Shown piece after piece: positions 1 through 4,998 of a stretch of DNA of 5,499 nucleotides. The stretch is taken from assembly GCA_900555225.1 (NCBI GenBank), contig USKL01000117.1, positions 1-5,499 of the forward strand. The letters run 5' to 3'. The position numbers and the translations under genes were made by a program. The notes under the pieces were generated by a model. That model saw only the letters and a list, made by a program, of their open reading frames with translations. It made no database searches and had not been told where the DNA came from. This stretch comes from an uncultured Collinsella sp. (GTDB lineage Bacteria; Actinomycetota; Coriobacteriia; Coriobacteriales; Coriobacteriaceae). Position 1 is the first letter of the stretch. Every line of letters starts with the position of its first letter.

Positions 1-276
1 CTTGACGCTCTGGATGGCGTCTTCGGCGCTGGCAGCGGCTTCCTTCATCTGGGCGAGCTTCATGTCGTCGATGGTCTTCTGCAGGGAGAAGAAACGCGTA
101 GCGACGCCGGCGGGAGCGGCCATCTTCATGAGGTTCTGGCGCATGGTGTTGGACGCCACGTCGTCGTTGGCGACGAGGATGAGGTTGGAGCCCAGAGTGG
201 AGTTCCACTGGGTGGCAACCTGACCATGAACCAGTCGGTTATCGATGCGGGTAAGAAGAATGTTGGGTTCTGCCAT
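1..276 (-). CDS. PTS system EIIB component, mannose/GalNAc/sorbose family (partial, N-terminal 92 residues)
   Basis: This is the cytoplasmic EIIB domain of a mannose-family phosphotransferase system. It takes phosphate from EIIA and passes it to the sugar bound by the IIC/IID membrane subunits. The frame opens at an ATG (274-276) and runs off the left edge without a stop. The hallmark motif RIDNRLVHGQV lies at residues 10-20, with His17 as the predicted phospho-accepting histidine. It is followed by QW and by LILVANDDVASNTMRQNLM, typical of this family. The overall pattern resembles AgaB/AgaV-type (GalNAc) EIIB more than ManX, but specificity cannot be fixed from a fragment. A GGAAG ribosome site lies about 10 bases before the ATG. 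The gene is 36 bases downstream of the YajC-like gene and clearly in the same operon. A full-length EIIB would be about 155-165 residues, so some 40% is missing. Confidence 0.93.
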   Translation of the reverse strand, partial: MAEPNILLTRIDNRLVHGQVATQWNSTLGSNLILVANDDVASNTMRQNLMKMAAPAGVATRFFSLQKTIDDMKLAQMKEAAASAEDAIQSVK

Positions 277-312
277 GTTGATCAGCTTCCTTTCGATATT
301 TGCTGACGACAG

Positions 313-594
313 TTACTTGATCTCCTGAATCGCGTAACGCGAAACATCTACGACGGCTCCGGATCGGACTTTGATCTGGACCTTCTCGCCTTCGATGCCT
401 TTGACGGTTCCGTAGATACCGCCGGCGAAAAGAACCTCCTGACCCGGCTTGAGCTCGGTGTGCAGCTCCTTGAAGTACTTCTGCTTCTTCTTCATGTTGA
501 TTTGCGACCAGATGGTGTAAATCAAGCCCATGATGACAAGCAGGCCTAAAAGGGCGACCGAGGAGCTCAGGACGTTGGCTCCGAAATCGGCCAT
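313..594 (-). CDS. yajC: YajC-like single-pass membrane protein encoded within the PTS operon
   Basis: This 93-residue protein has the layout of YajC, the small accessory subunit of the SecDF-YajC complex. A membrane helix spans about residues 8-30 and is followed by a basic stretch (MKKKQK). A small soluble domain then carries the family pattern LKPGQEVLFAGGIYGTVKGI (residues 49-68) and ends in a VDVSRYAIQEI strand. Its start codon shares one base with the stop of the upstream EIIA gene (TAATG), which suggests translational coupling. A GAGGA ribosome site lies inside the last EIIA codons. Family membership is clear from sequence. Its job here is not: sitting between EIIA and EIIB, it is probably a PTS-associated paralogue rather than the housekeeping yajC that usually neighbours tgt or secDF. 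I recall YajC-annotated genes in streptococcal hyaluronate PTS operons. Confidence 0.88.
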   Translation of the reverse strand: MADFGANVLSSSVALLGLLVIMGLIYTIWSQINMKKKQKYFKELHTELKPGQEVLFAGGIYGTVKGIEGEKVQIKVRSGAVVDVSRYAIQEIK

Positions 595-1037
595 TAGATG
601 CCGTCCTCGTCGCCGAAGATATCCTCTTCCTCGGAGCCGGCAACGGATGCGACCGTCTGGGCGGTGATGCCCGTCTGGCCAACGGTCACGGCCTGCTCGC
701 CAAGCTCGGCGAGCGTGGCATTGCCGCGGAGGAACAGAAGCTCAATAACCATGGGAAGGTTGGTGCCAGTCAGAACCTCGACATTGTCGACATCCTGGGC
801 AATCATCATCGACTGGTTGAACGGGGTACCACCGAGCAAGTCGGTAAAGACGAGCACGCCATCGCACTCCTCGCGCATGGCGGTAATAGCGGCGCGGAGA
901 TCCTCACCGTAGGATGCGGCCTGGTCGCCCTCAAAAGGAACGACGGTAAAAGCGGGCTGGTCGCCGGCAACCATAGCGATAGCGCTTGCGAGGCCGGGTG
1001 CGAACTGTCCATGACCGGTAAGAATAAAGCCAACCAT
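594..1037 (-). CDS. PTS system EIIA component, mannose/GalNAc family
   Basis: This 147-residue cytoplasmic protein accepts phosphate from HPr and hands it to EIIB. The EIIA-Man fold signature is plain: GFILTGHGQFAPGL at the start with His9 as the predicted phosphorylated residue, VLVFTDLLGGTPFN at residues 61-74 with the conserved Asp66 near the active site, and GTNLPMVIE at 91-99. Length matches a stand-alone EIIA (AgaF/ManX-N type). The last dozen residues form a strongly acidic tail (EEEDIFGDEDG), which is not part of the catalytic fold. The ATG at 1035-1037 has a strong GGAAGGG ribosome site eight bases upstream. This is the first gene of the visible operon EIIA, YajC-like, EIIB, and is preceded by a long regulatory region. 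The sugar cannot be named; an amino sugar or GAG-derived sugar is a guess from the operon layout. Confidence 0.94.
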   Translation of the reverse strand: MVGFILTGHGQFAPGLASAIAMVAGDQPAFTVVPFEGDQAASYGEDLRAAITAMREECDGVLVFTDLLGGTPFNQSMMIAQDVDNVEVLTGTNLPMVIELLFLRGNATLAELGEQAVTVGQTGITAQTVASVAGSEEEDIFGDEDGI

Positions 1038-1047
1038 TCAAATTTCC

Positions 1048-1090
1048 CTTCCGAAGGTGTGTACGATCTGAGTCCGATGATTTTCGGAAG
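1048..1090 (-). promoter_or_regulatory. 5'-UTR hairpin that can pair with the EIIA ribosome-binding site
   Basis: In the leader of the EIIA mRNA, CTTCCGAA (complement of 1083-1090) and TTCGGAAG (complement of 1048-1055) are perfect 8-base inverted repeats 27 bases apart. The downstream arm contains the GGAAG of the Shine-Dalgarno sequence, so pairing would hide the ribosome site. The repeat is seen directly; a regulatory role is inferred, and the large loop makes the fold uncertain. Confidence 0.45.
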
Positions 1091-1137
1091 CCAGCGGGCG
1101 CTCGCCCTTAAAGCTTCTTAGAAAGCGTACTTTGAAG

Positions 1138-1167
1138 ACCAGTGGTTTCTAAACTGGTAGTAACCAC
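1138..1167. promoter_or_regulatory. Possible operator: ACCAGT/ACTGGT inverted repeat upstream of EIIA
   Basis: ACCAGT (1138-1143) and ACTGGT (1153-1158) form an inverted repeat with a nine-base gap. GTGGTT (1142-1147) and AACCAC (1162-1167) form a second, overlapping one. The same half-site recurs at 1434-1450. The position just downstream of the candidate -10 box suits a repressor site. The regulator is unknown. Confidence 0.35.
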
Positions 1168-1183
1168 GTGATGTGTTGTTGTC

Positions 1184-1192
1184 ACTATATCA
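1184..1192 (-). promoter_or_regulatory. Candidate extended -10 promoter for the PTS operon
   Basis: The minus strand reads TGATATAGT here, a TGn extension followed by TATAGT (5 of 6 matches to the sigma-70 -10 box). No good -35 box lies 16-18 bases upstream, as is allowed for extended -10 promoters. Transcription would start near 1177, giving a leader of about 140 bases before the EIIA start. The paired ACCAGT/ACTGGT elements would then fall just downstream of the start site. Confidence 0.4.
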
Positions 1193-1259
1193 CCCCAGAA
1201 GAGGTCGCTTTCGTTGATTCATACGGTAAAACGTTTTTGCACCGCTCACGGTGATAAAT

Positions 1260-1276
1260 CGACCGTTTACCGGTCG
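1260..1276. promoter_or_regulatory. Operator-like palindrome containing CGGTAAACGGTCG
   Basis: The arms CGACCG (1260-1265) and CGGTCG (1271-1276) are perfect inverted repeats around a five-base centre. On the minus strand the whole 17-mer matches the site at 1478-1494 at 14 of 17 positions. Recurrence of both motif and palindromic context upstream of a sugar-uptake operon suggests a binding site for a local transcription factor, which cannot be identified from this window. Confidence 0.5.
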
Positions 1277-1292
1277 TTAACACTTCTACCTG

Positions 1293-1306
1293 CGGTTTTG
1301 AAACCG
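1293..1306. repeat. 14-bp palindrome CGGTTT-TG-AAACCG
   Basis: Six-base arms are perfectly inverted around a two-base centre. The compact spacing resembles a dimeric-repressor operator more than a transcript hairpin, because a two-base loop cannot form in RNA. It shares the CGGT/ACCG ends of the neighbouring repeats. Function is inferred only from position. Confidence 0.4.
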
Positions 1307-1323
1307 TTCCGAAATGCTTTGGC

Positions 1324-1340
1324 AAAAGATCGGATCTTTT
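1324..1340. repeat. 17-bp perfect palindrome AAAAGATC-G-GATCTTTT
   Basis: Eight-base arms are perfectly inverted around a single central base. With a one-base centre this is a DNA-level dyad, the form expected of a protein-binding site and not of an RNA stem. It lies amid the other operator-like repeats, about 290 bases upstream of the EIIA start. Confidence 0.45.
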
Positions 1341-1433
1341 CCTGTGTCTAAACAACGCAGGGCGGCTAAAAATAGCGTGTAGAAAAATTGCAGGTCATTG
1401 TGAAGATATGTGAATTGGTCTTTTTGACTTAAT

Positions 1434-1450
1434 ACCAGTTAGAACCAGTT
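1434..1450. repeat. Tandem ACCAGTT direct repeat, one helical turn apart
   Basis: ACCAGTT occurs at 1434-1440 and again at 1444-1450, ten bases start to start, so both copies face the same side of the helix. The complementary strand (TGGTTCTAACTGGTA) closely resembles TGGTTTCTAAACTGGTA at 1143-1159 on the + strand. The two places may bind the same regulator. Confidence 0.35.
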
Positions 1451-1460
1451 TTGAGATTAT

Positions 1461-1490
1461 CGGTGAACGGTAGTTTTCGACCGTTCACCG
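1461..1490. promoter_or_regulatory. Inverted pair of CGGTGAACGGT sites (11-bp perfect arms)
   Basis: CGGTGAACGGT (1461-1471) and ACCGTTCACCG (1480-1490) are perfect 11-base inverted repeats separated by eight bases. The right-hand copy extends to a 17-mer (1478-1494) that matches the site at 1260-1276 at 14 positions. No T-run follows on either strand, so a terminator is unlikely. Two divergently oriented binding sites for the same regulator, perhaps looping to the site at 1260, fit better. Confidence 0.5.
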
Positions 1491-1586
1491 GTTACTTGCA
1501 ATCGTTTGCAGTCGTTTTCCCAGATGAATTAGGGGAACCCGATGGAGCATTGTGCGGGCTCGAGGCCTACCCCAGTGGTTTCGGTA

Positions 1587-1626
1587 ACAAAAAGCCCGCT
1601 AGAACGTTGTCCGTTCTAGCGGGCTT
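1587..1626 (-). terminator. Intrinsic terminator of the SurA-like gene
   Basis: On the minus strand a perfect 14-base stem (AAGCCCGCTAGAAC, complement of 1613-1626, pairing with the complement of 1592-1605) closes a seven-base loop and is followed at once by CTTTTTGTT. It lies 40 bases after the stop codon at 1667. On the + strand the stem is followed by AATC with no T-run, so it works leftward only and insulates the PTS control region from read-through. Confidence 0.92.
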
Positions 1627-1666
1627 AATCAGGTGATCGGTTAACGCGCAGTAGTGCAGGCAAACC

Positions 1667-2761
1667 TTACGCAAACAGGCCGTAGATGCTGATGTTGGCC
1701 TTGGCATACAGGCCGTTAGCATACTCGGTCCACTTGGAGCTGGCGCTCGAAGCCTGCGAAGAGTACTGCTGGTAGGCGGTGTAATAGGCGGTCATGGCCT
1801 GCTTGTAGGTAGCGCTATCAGCCGTAAAGGCATCGTCAGCGAAGGCCTTAGCGTAGGTGCTATCGGCGTCCTTCCAGGTGCCCTTTTCGCTATCCCACTC
1901 GTCGCCGGCAAGTTTGATGATGTAATCGGCGTAGTCCTTGCTCGCGGTCTCCTCGTTGCCGTCAGCAGGCTCGGTCGGGGCGGTCGGCATGCTTGCGGAG
2001 CTATCGCCCACCTTCTTCTTGTAGAGCTTCTGCAACGTCGCGGACTGGCGGACGATCTGCTTGGCCTGGTCCTTGGACACGCCATACTGCGTGGCCATGG
2101 TCTTGTAGTCCGAAGTGCCGATGGAATCCTCGGCGTACTGCTTCATCTCCTTAGAAGAGACGGTGATGCCCTCGTCCTCGGCAGCATCGAGCAGGATCTT
2201 GTTGCGCACGTAGGACAGGATGACGTCGGCAGAAGGAGCAGTATAGTTGCCGTCACTATCCTTGACGGTGTCGAGGCTGTACTGGCTCTCGATGGCCTCA
2301 CGCGCGGTGATGTCGCTCTTCTTGCCGTTGTAGCTATAGCTTGCCACGGTCGAATCGAGCTGGTCCTCGGTGAGGGTCGCCGAGCCGACGCCCTTGCCGC
2401 CAAAACCACCGTTGCCGATAAAGAAGCCGACCACCGCAGCAATCACGATAGCGACCACAAAGGCGGCAATCATCGTCTTCTTGTGCTTGGATGTATGGTC
2501 GTCTTCGTCGGAACCCAGGATATCGTTGTCCTCATCCTGCTCCTCGGGCATCAGATTCTCGTCAGCGGCATCCGCGGCAATCTGAGCCTCCAGACGGGCG
2601 TCCTCCTCCTCGGCCGTCGTACCGGCAGCAATGTGCTCGGCAGACGTACCGGTAACCAGGTCGATCTTCTCGTCCTCATCACCGTCGGGGCCTTCGCCGC
2701 GCTCGATGATCTGAATGCCGTCGATCTCGTCCTTCTCGTCCTTCTTTTGAATCAGACCCAT
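1667..2761 (-). CDS. Membrane-anchored SurA-N-like protein with acidic cytoplasmic tail
   Basis: This 364-residue protein has three parts. Residues 1-90 are low-complexity and about one third Asp/Glu, so presumably disordered and cytoplasmic. A basic patch (KHKK) precedes one membrane helix at about 97-116, giving an N-in, C-out topology. The extracytoplasmic part (about 130-364) is mostly helical. Residues 155-250 resemble the N-terminal chaperone domain of SurA/PrsA-type foldases, including the helix and turn ILLDAAEDEGITVSSKEMKQ. No parvulin (PpiC) domain follows, so isomerase activity is unlikely; the rest is rich in Ala, Ser, Tyr and Thr. The ATG is preceded by AAGGAG with eight-base spacing. 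A terminator lies just downstream and the icd gene just upstream. A role in folding or holding exported proteins is inferred; I do not recognise a named gene. Confidence 0.82.
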   Translation of the reverse strand: MGLIQKKDEKDEIDGIQIIERGEGPDGDEDEKIDLVTGTSAEHIAAGTTAEEEDARLEAQIAADAADENLMPEEQDEDNDILGSDEDDHTSKHKKTMIAAFVVAIVIAAVVGFFIGNGGFGGKGVGSATLTEDQLDSTVASYSYNGKKSDITAREAIESQYSLDTVKDSDGNYTAPSADVILSYVRNKILLDAAEDEGITVSSKEMKQYAEDSIGTSDYKTMATQYGVSKDQAKQIVRQSATLQKLYKKKVGDSSASMPTAPTEPADGNEETASKDYADYIIKLAGDEWDSEKGTWKDADSTYAKAFADDAFTADSATYKQAMTAYYTAYQQYSSQASSASSKWTEYANGLYAKANISIYGLFA

Positions 2762-2799
2762 ATCGGTTACTCCTTGTTAGGAAACATAGTCCGCAATAG

Positions 2800-2828
2800 A
2801 ATACGCCCGACAGAGCGCCGGGCGTATT
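2800..2828 (-). terminator. Hairpin between icd and the SurA-like gene, probable weak terminator
   Basis: AATACGCCCG and CGGGCGTATT are perfect 10-base inverted repeats with a nine-base loop. The hairpin lies 60 bases after the icd stop. On the minus strand it is followed by CTATTGC instead of a clean T-run, so termination may be partial. It sits in the leader of the next gene and could serve as an attenuator or mRNA-stabilising structure. Confidence 0.55.
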
Positions 2829-2837
2829 GATTCTCAG

Positions 2838-2843
2838 GTTATA
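2838..2843 (-). promoter_or_regulatory. Weak -10-like box before the SurA-like gene
   Basis: The minus strand reads TATAAC, 5 of 6 matches to the sigma-70 -10 box, 77 bases before the start codon. There is no recognisable -35 box at normal spacing, and the hairpin at 2800-2828 would lie in the leader. It may be chance. Confidence 0.25.
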
Positions 2844-2887
2844 CGCAAACACTTAAGTACTATTTAGGCGTTTGCAGTCTGCATGCC

Positions 2888-3973
2888 TTAGGCCAGGTGC
2901 GCGATAACGGCATCGGCAAAGGCCTGCGTACCCACAGCGCCCTCAACGGAGCCGGTCTGGGCACGACGCACGTCACCGGTAACCTGCTCGCCCTCGTCGA
3001 GCGTGGCAGAGACGGCGGCGCGAATGCGATTGGCCGCGTCGTTCTCGCCCAGGTGATCGAGCATCATCGCAGCAGAGAGGATCTCAGCCGTGGGGTTGGC
3101 GATATCCTGACCGGCGATATCGGGCGCGGAGCCGTGCGTAGCCTCAAAGATTGCGCAGTCGGCACCGATGTTGGAACCCGGAGCCATACCCAGGCCACCC
3201 ACCAGGCCGGCGCACAGGTCGCTCACGATGTCGCCGTACAGGTTGGGCAGCACCAGGACATCGAAGTCGTTGGGGTTCTGGACCAGGCCCATGCAGGTGG
3301 CGTCGACGATCTTGTCGTTGAACTCGATATCGGGATAGTTGGCGGCCACCTCGCGCGCAACGCGTAGGAACAGGCCGTCGGTCGCCTTCATGATGTTGGC
3401 CTTGTGCACGGCCGTCACCTTTTTGCGGCCGCAGCGACGGGCATACTCAAAGGCATACTCCACAATGCGGCGGCTCTTGGCGATAGAGATCGGCTTGATC
3501 GAAATCGCGGAATCGGCGGCGAAGGTCTTTTGACCCGAGCGCTCGACGAGCTGCGAGAGCTCCTCGACCTCGGCAGTGCCCTCATCGAACTCGATGCCGG
3601 CGTAGAGGTCCTCGGTGTTCTCGCGCACGATGACCAGATCAACGTCGCGGAAGCGCGAGCCGTCGCCCGGCTGCGACAGGCAGGGGCGCACGCAGGCGTA
3701 CAGGTCAAAATGCTTGCGCAGGGCCACGTTAACGCTGCGGAAACCCGTGCCGACCGGCGTGGTGATGGGACCCTTGATGGCAACCTTGGTCTCGGCGACC
3801 GCATCGAGCACGTGCTGGGGCAGCGGCGTGCCAAACTCGTCCATGACGCCGGCGCCGGCCTCCTGGACGTTCCAGTTGATCTGGACACCGGCGGCCTCGA
3901 CCACGCGGCGCATGACCTGCGTAATCTCGGGACCGATACCGTCACCGGGAATCAGGACTACATCGTGCGCCAT
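2888..3973 (-). CDS. icd: NAD-type isocitrate dehydrogenase (isocitrate/isopropylmalate dehydrogenase family)
   Basis: Predicted to oxidise and decarboxylate isocitrate to 2-oxoglutarate in the cytoplasm, feeding glutamate synthesis. All 361 residues fit the short NAD-IDH form. The N-terminus [13 protein letters not shown] starts the Rossmann-like domain. [12 protein letters not shown] (76-87) carries substrate-binding Ser80 and Arg86. Arg96 is in the VRP motif. [13 protein letters not shown] (116-128) has catalytic Tyr124, and HKANIMK supplies catalytic Lys191. Metal-binding aspartates are at 224, 248 and 252. [17 protein letters not shown] holds Asp284-Ile285 where NADP enzymes have Lys-Tyr, the classic NAD-specificity switch. 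Isopropylmalate or homoisocitrate dehydrogenase is less likely because of the GFRSVN loop. The ATG follows the upstream stop by six bases, with its GAGGAG ribosome site inside that gene's last codons, so the two are co-transcribed. Confidence 0.93.
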   Translation of the reverse strand: MAHDVVLIPGDGIGPEITQVMRRVVEAAGVQINWNVQEAGAGVMDEFGTPLPQHVLDAVAETKVAIKGPITTPVGTGFRSVNVALRKHFDLYACVRPCLSQPGDGSRFRDVDLVIVRENTEDLYAGIEFDEGTAEVEELSQLVERSGQKTFAADSAISIKPISIAKSRRIVEYAFEYARRCGRKKVTAVHKANIMKATDGLFLRVAREVAANYPDIEFNDKIVDATCMGLVQNPNDFDVLVLPNLYGDIVSDLCAGLVGGLGMAPGSNIGADCAIFEATHGSAPDIAGQDIANPTAEILSAAMMLDHLGENDAANRIRAAVSATLDEGEQVTGDVRRAQTGSVEGAVGTQAFADAVIAHLA

Positions 3974-3979
3974 AATCTG

Positions 3980-4498
3980 TTACTCCTCGTCTTCGGCGTC
4001 GTCAGATTTTTTAACGCTAGCACGCTTCTTCTTTTTGGAGAGATCCAGGCCAAAACGTTTAACAAGCATTTCGCAAATCTCGCTCGAACGGGCCTTGAGA
4101 TAGCTGCCCTTACCGTTCTCGGCATCGAACTTAAGGCGCAGCGCAAGCTTCTCGGCGACCTCGGCGTCGATCTCGCCCTGGCAAAACTCGTACAGGCAAC
4201 CGAGCATGTCGCGATACTCGAGGTCGCCGTGGTAGCACTGGATGGCCTCGTCCAGGATGGGCCAAGCCTCGCGCGAACGCTCGACACTCGTTGCACCCCA
4301 CACGCACAGCAGGCGGAAGGCGGCATAGCGCAGCGTGGAGGAGATCTCGTCGAACAGTGCAGTCTCGGCGCCCTCAAAGGCATCGCCCAGCTGCTCGGGG
4401 CAGGTGGTAGCGAGCGCCGTCAGGGCATCGAGGGCCTCCCAGCGGGTCTGCGCCTCGGGGCTGAGGCTGGCCCGGTCCGGGATCACATATCCAAACAT
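3980..4498 (-). CDS. Hypothetical HEAT-like protein with a probably foreign N-terminus (suspected chimeric ORF)
   Basis: The 172-codon frame appears to be two things. Residues 1-20 (MFGYVIPDRASLSP then EAQTRW) match my recollection of the start of DUF5685 proteins in Firmicutes, in which a YYCGLC motif normally follows but is absent here. From about residue 21 the protein changes to amphipathic helical pairs (EALDALTALA, LRYAAFRLLCVWGA, EAWPILDEAIQCY) suggesting HEAT-like repeats. It ends in a lysine-rich then acidic tail (KKKKRASVKK, DDAEDEE). This second part is coupled to icd and is probably the C-terminal portion of a Collinsella hypothetical protein whose true start is missing. The predicted join is near 4433-4441. 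The start has only a poor ribosome site. The function of either part is unknown. A genuine continuous gene remains possible. Confidence 0.6.
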   Translation of the reverse strand: MFGYVIPDRASLSPEAQTRWEALDALTALATTCPEQLGDAFEGAETALFDEISSTLRYAAFRLLCVWGATSVERSREAWPILDEAIQCYHGDLEYRDMLGCLYEFCQGEIDAEVAEKLALRLKFDAENGKGSYLKARSSEICEMLVKRFGLDLSKKKKRASVKKSDDAEDEE

Positions 4499-4504
4499 GG
4501 CGGC

Positions 4505-4900
4505 TCAGCTCTTTTTGATGAACTGGGTGCCGCAGCGCGGGCAGGAGATCTGGATGCGGCCGCGTCCCCGGGGCACCCGCAGCTTCTGACGGCACTGGGG
4601 GCAGCGGTAGTAGTGATAGACCTTGCGGTTGGCCCACTGCTCCTTCAGGTTGCGGAACTTGTTATTGAACCGGTCCTTCAGGCTGTAAAAGCGGTAGTTC
4701 TCCTCGGTGCGCTTGGAGATGTTGCGGCTCAGGCTGCGGTAGTAGCACAGGATCAGCAGCGCTGCGCCCAGCCATGTGAACAGGGAAACGCGGGTGAGCA
4801 GCGATACCAGCAGCATCACGATGGAGCTCATGCTCAAAAACTGGTTCAGGCCATCGGTGCCGTAGCGCCCGATCATGAATTGACGGAATTTTTCTCTCAT
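4505..4900 (-). CDS. Small membrane protein with C-terminal zinc ribbon
   Basis: Taking the ATG at 4898-4900 (start MREKFRQFMIGRYG) gives 131 residues. The frame is open 12 codons further, but this start has an AGAGGA ribosome site 11 bases upstream and matches homologues I recall from Faecalibacterium-type genomes. Two hydrophobic segments at about 24-36 and 40-54 form a short hairpin in the membrane. A highly basic, helical stretch follows (RNISKRTEENYRFYS to WANRKVYHYY). The C-terminus is a zinc ribbon with CPQC at 100-103 and CPRC at 120-123, separated by LRVPRGRGRIQIS, and ends in QFIKKS. The role is unknown; zinc binding is inferred from the cysteine pairs. The next gene starts six bases after its stop, and its start resembles DUF5685, a pairing I believe is native to the same Firmicute. 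Confidence 0.82.
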   Translation of the reverse strand: MREKFRQFMIGRYGTDGLNQFLSMSSIVMLLVSLLTRVSLFTWLGAALLILCYYRSLSRNISKRTEENYRFYSLKDRFNNKFRNLKEQWANRKVYHYYRCPQCRQKLRVPRGRGRIQISCPRCGTQFIKKS

Positions 4901-4941
4901 AGGTTTTCGCATCCTCTTCTCTGGGGCTTTACACACGGAAA

Positions 4942-4966
4942 CGCAGGGCAGCAGCGCCGCCCTGCG
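4942..4966 (-). other. GC-rich hairpin in the leader of the zinc-ribbon gene
   Basis: CGCAGGGC (4942-4949) and GCCCTGCG (4959-4966) are perfect 8-base arms around a nine-base loop. On the minus strand TTTCC follows, which is too short for a convincing terminator. It lies 42 bases before the zinc-ribbon start codon and could end GH2 transcription weakly or structure the leader. Confidence 0.4.
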
Positions 4967-4998
4967 GAATACTTTGTACCTTTAGGATATCAGCCAAC

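Larger units (their letters stand above)
1038..1590. other. Long gene-free control region upstream of the PTS operon
   Basis: No convincing gene occupies these roughly 550 bases. The stretch is visibly richer in A and T than the coding DNA on either side. It contains a dense set of repeats, each listed separately: a hairpin over the EIIA ribosome site, an extended -10 box, ACCAGT/ACTGGT half-sites, three CGGTRAACGGT copies and two short perfect palindromes. A 61-codon open frame at 1451-1636 on the + strand runs through the terminator stem, lacks a ribosome site and resembles nothing I know. The region is bounded on the right by the terminator of the SurA-like gene, so PTS transcription must start within it. 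Confidence 0.7.

Noticed and set aside
2..223. + strand open frame opposite the EIIB fragment
   Set aside because: It is the antisense shadow of EIIB, whose RIDNRLVHGQV motif and downstream family residues leave no doubt about the coding strand.
1096..1107. GGGCG-CT-CGCCC mini-dyad in the EIIA leader as an attenuator
   Set aside because: The stem is five base pairs at most with a two-base loop and no U-tract follows on the minus strand.
1461..1490. Inverted repeat read as a transcription terminator
   Set aside because: No T-run follows on either strand, and the same motif recurs at 1260-1276 as an unlinked copy, which fits a protein-binding site better.
1451..1636. 61-codon + strand frame in the control region
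   Set aside because: It covers the inverted CGGTGAACGGT pair and the terminator stem, has no ribosome site and no resemblance to a known protein.
2897..3367. + strand 156-codon frame opposite icd
   Set aside because: It lies entirely antisense to conserved icd catalytic segments and has a His/Gly/Val/Asp-rich composition typical of a reverse-complement shadow.
4901..4936. Upstream start giving a 143-residue zinc-ribbon protein
   Set aside because: The extra residues are unlike the rest of the protein, no ribosome site fits the upstream ATG, and the ATG at 4900 has AGAGGA upstream.
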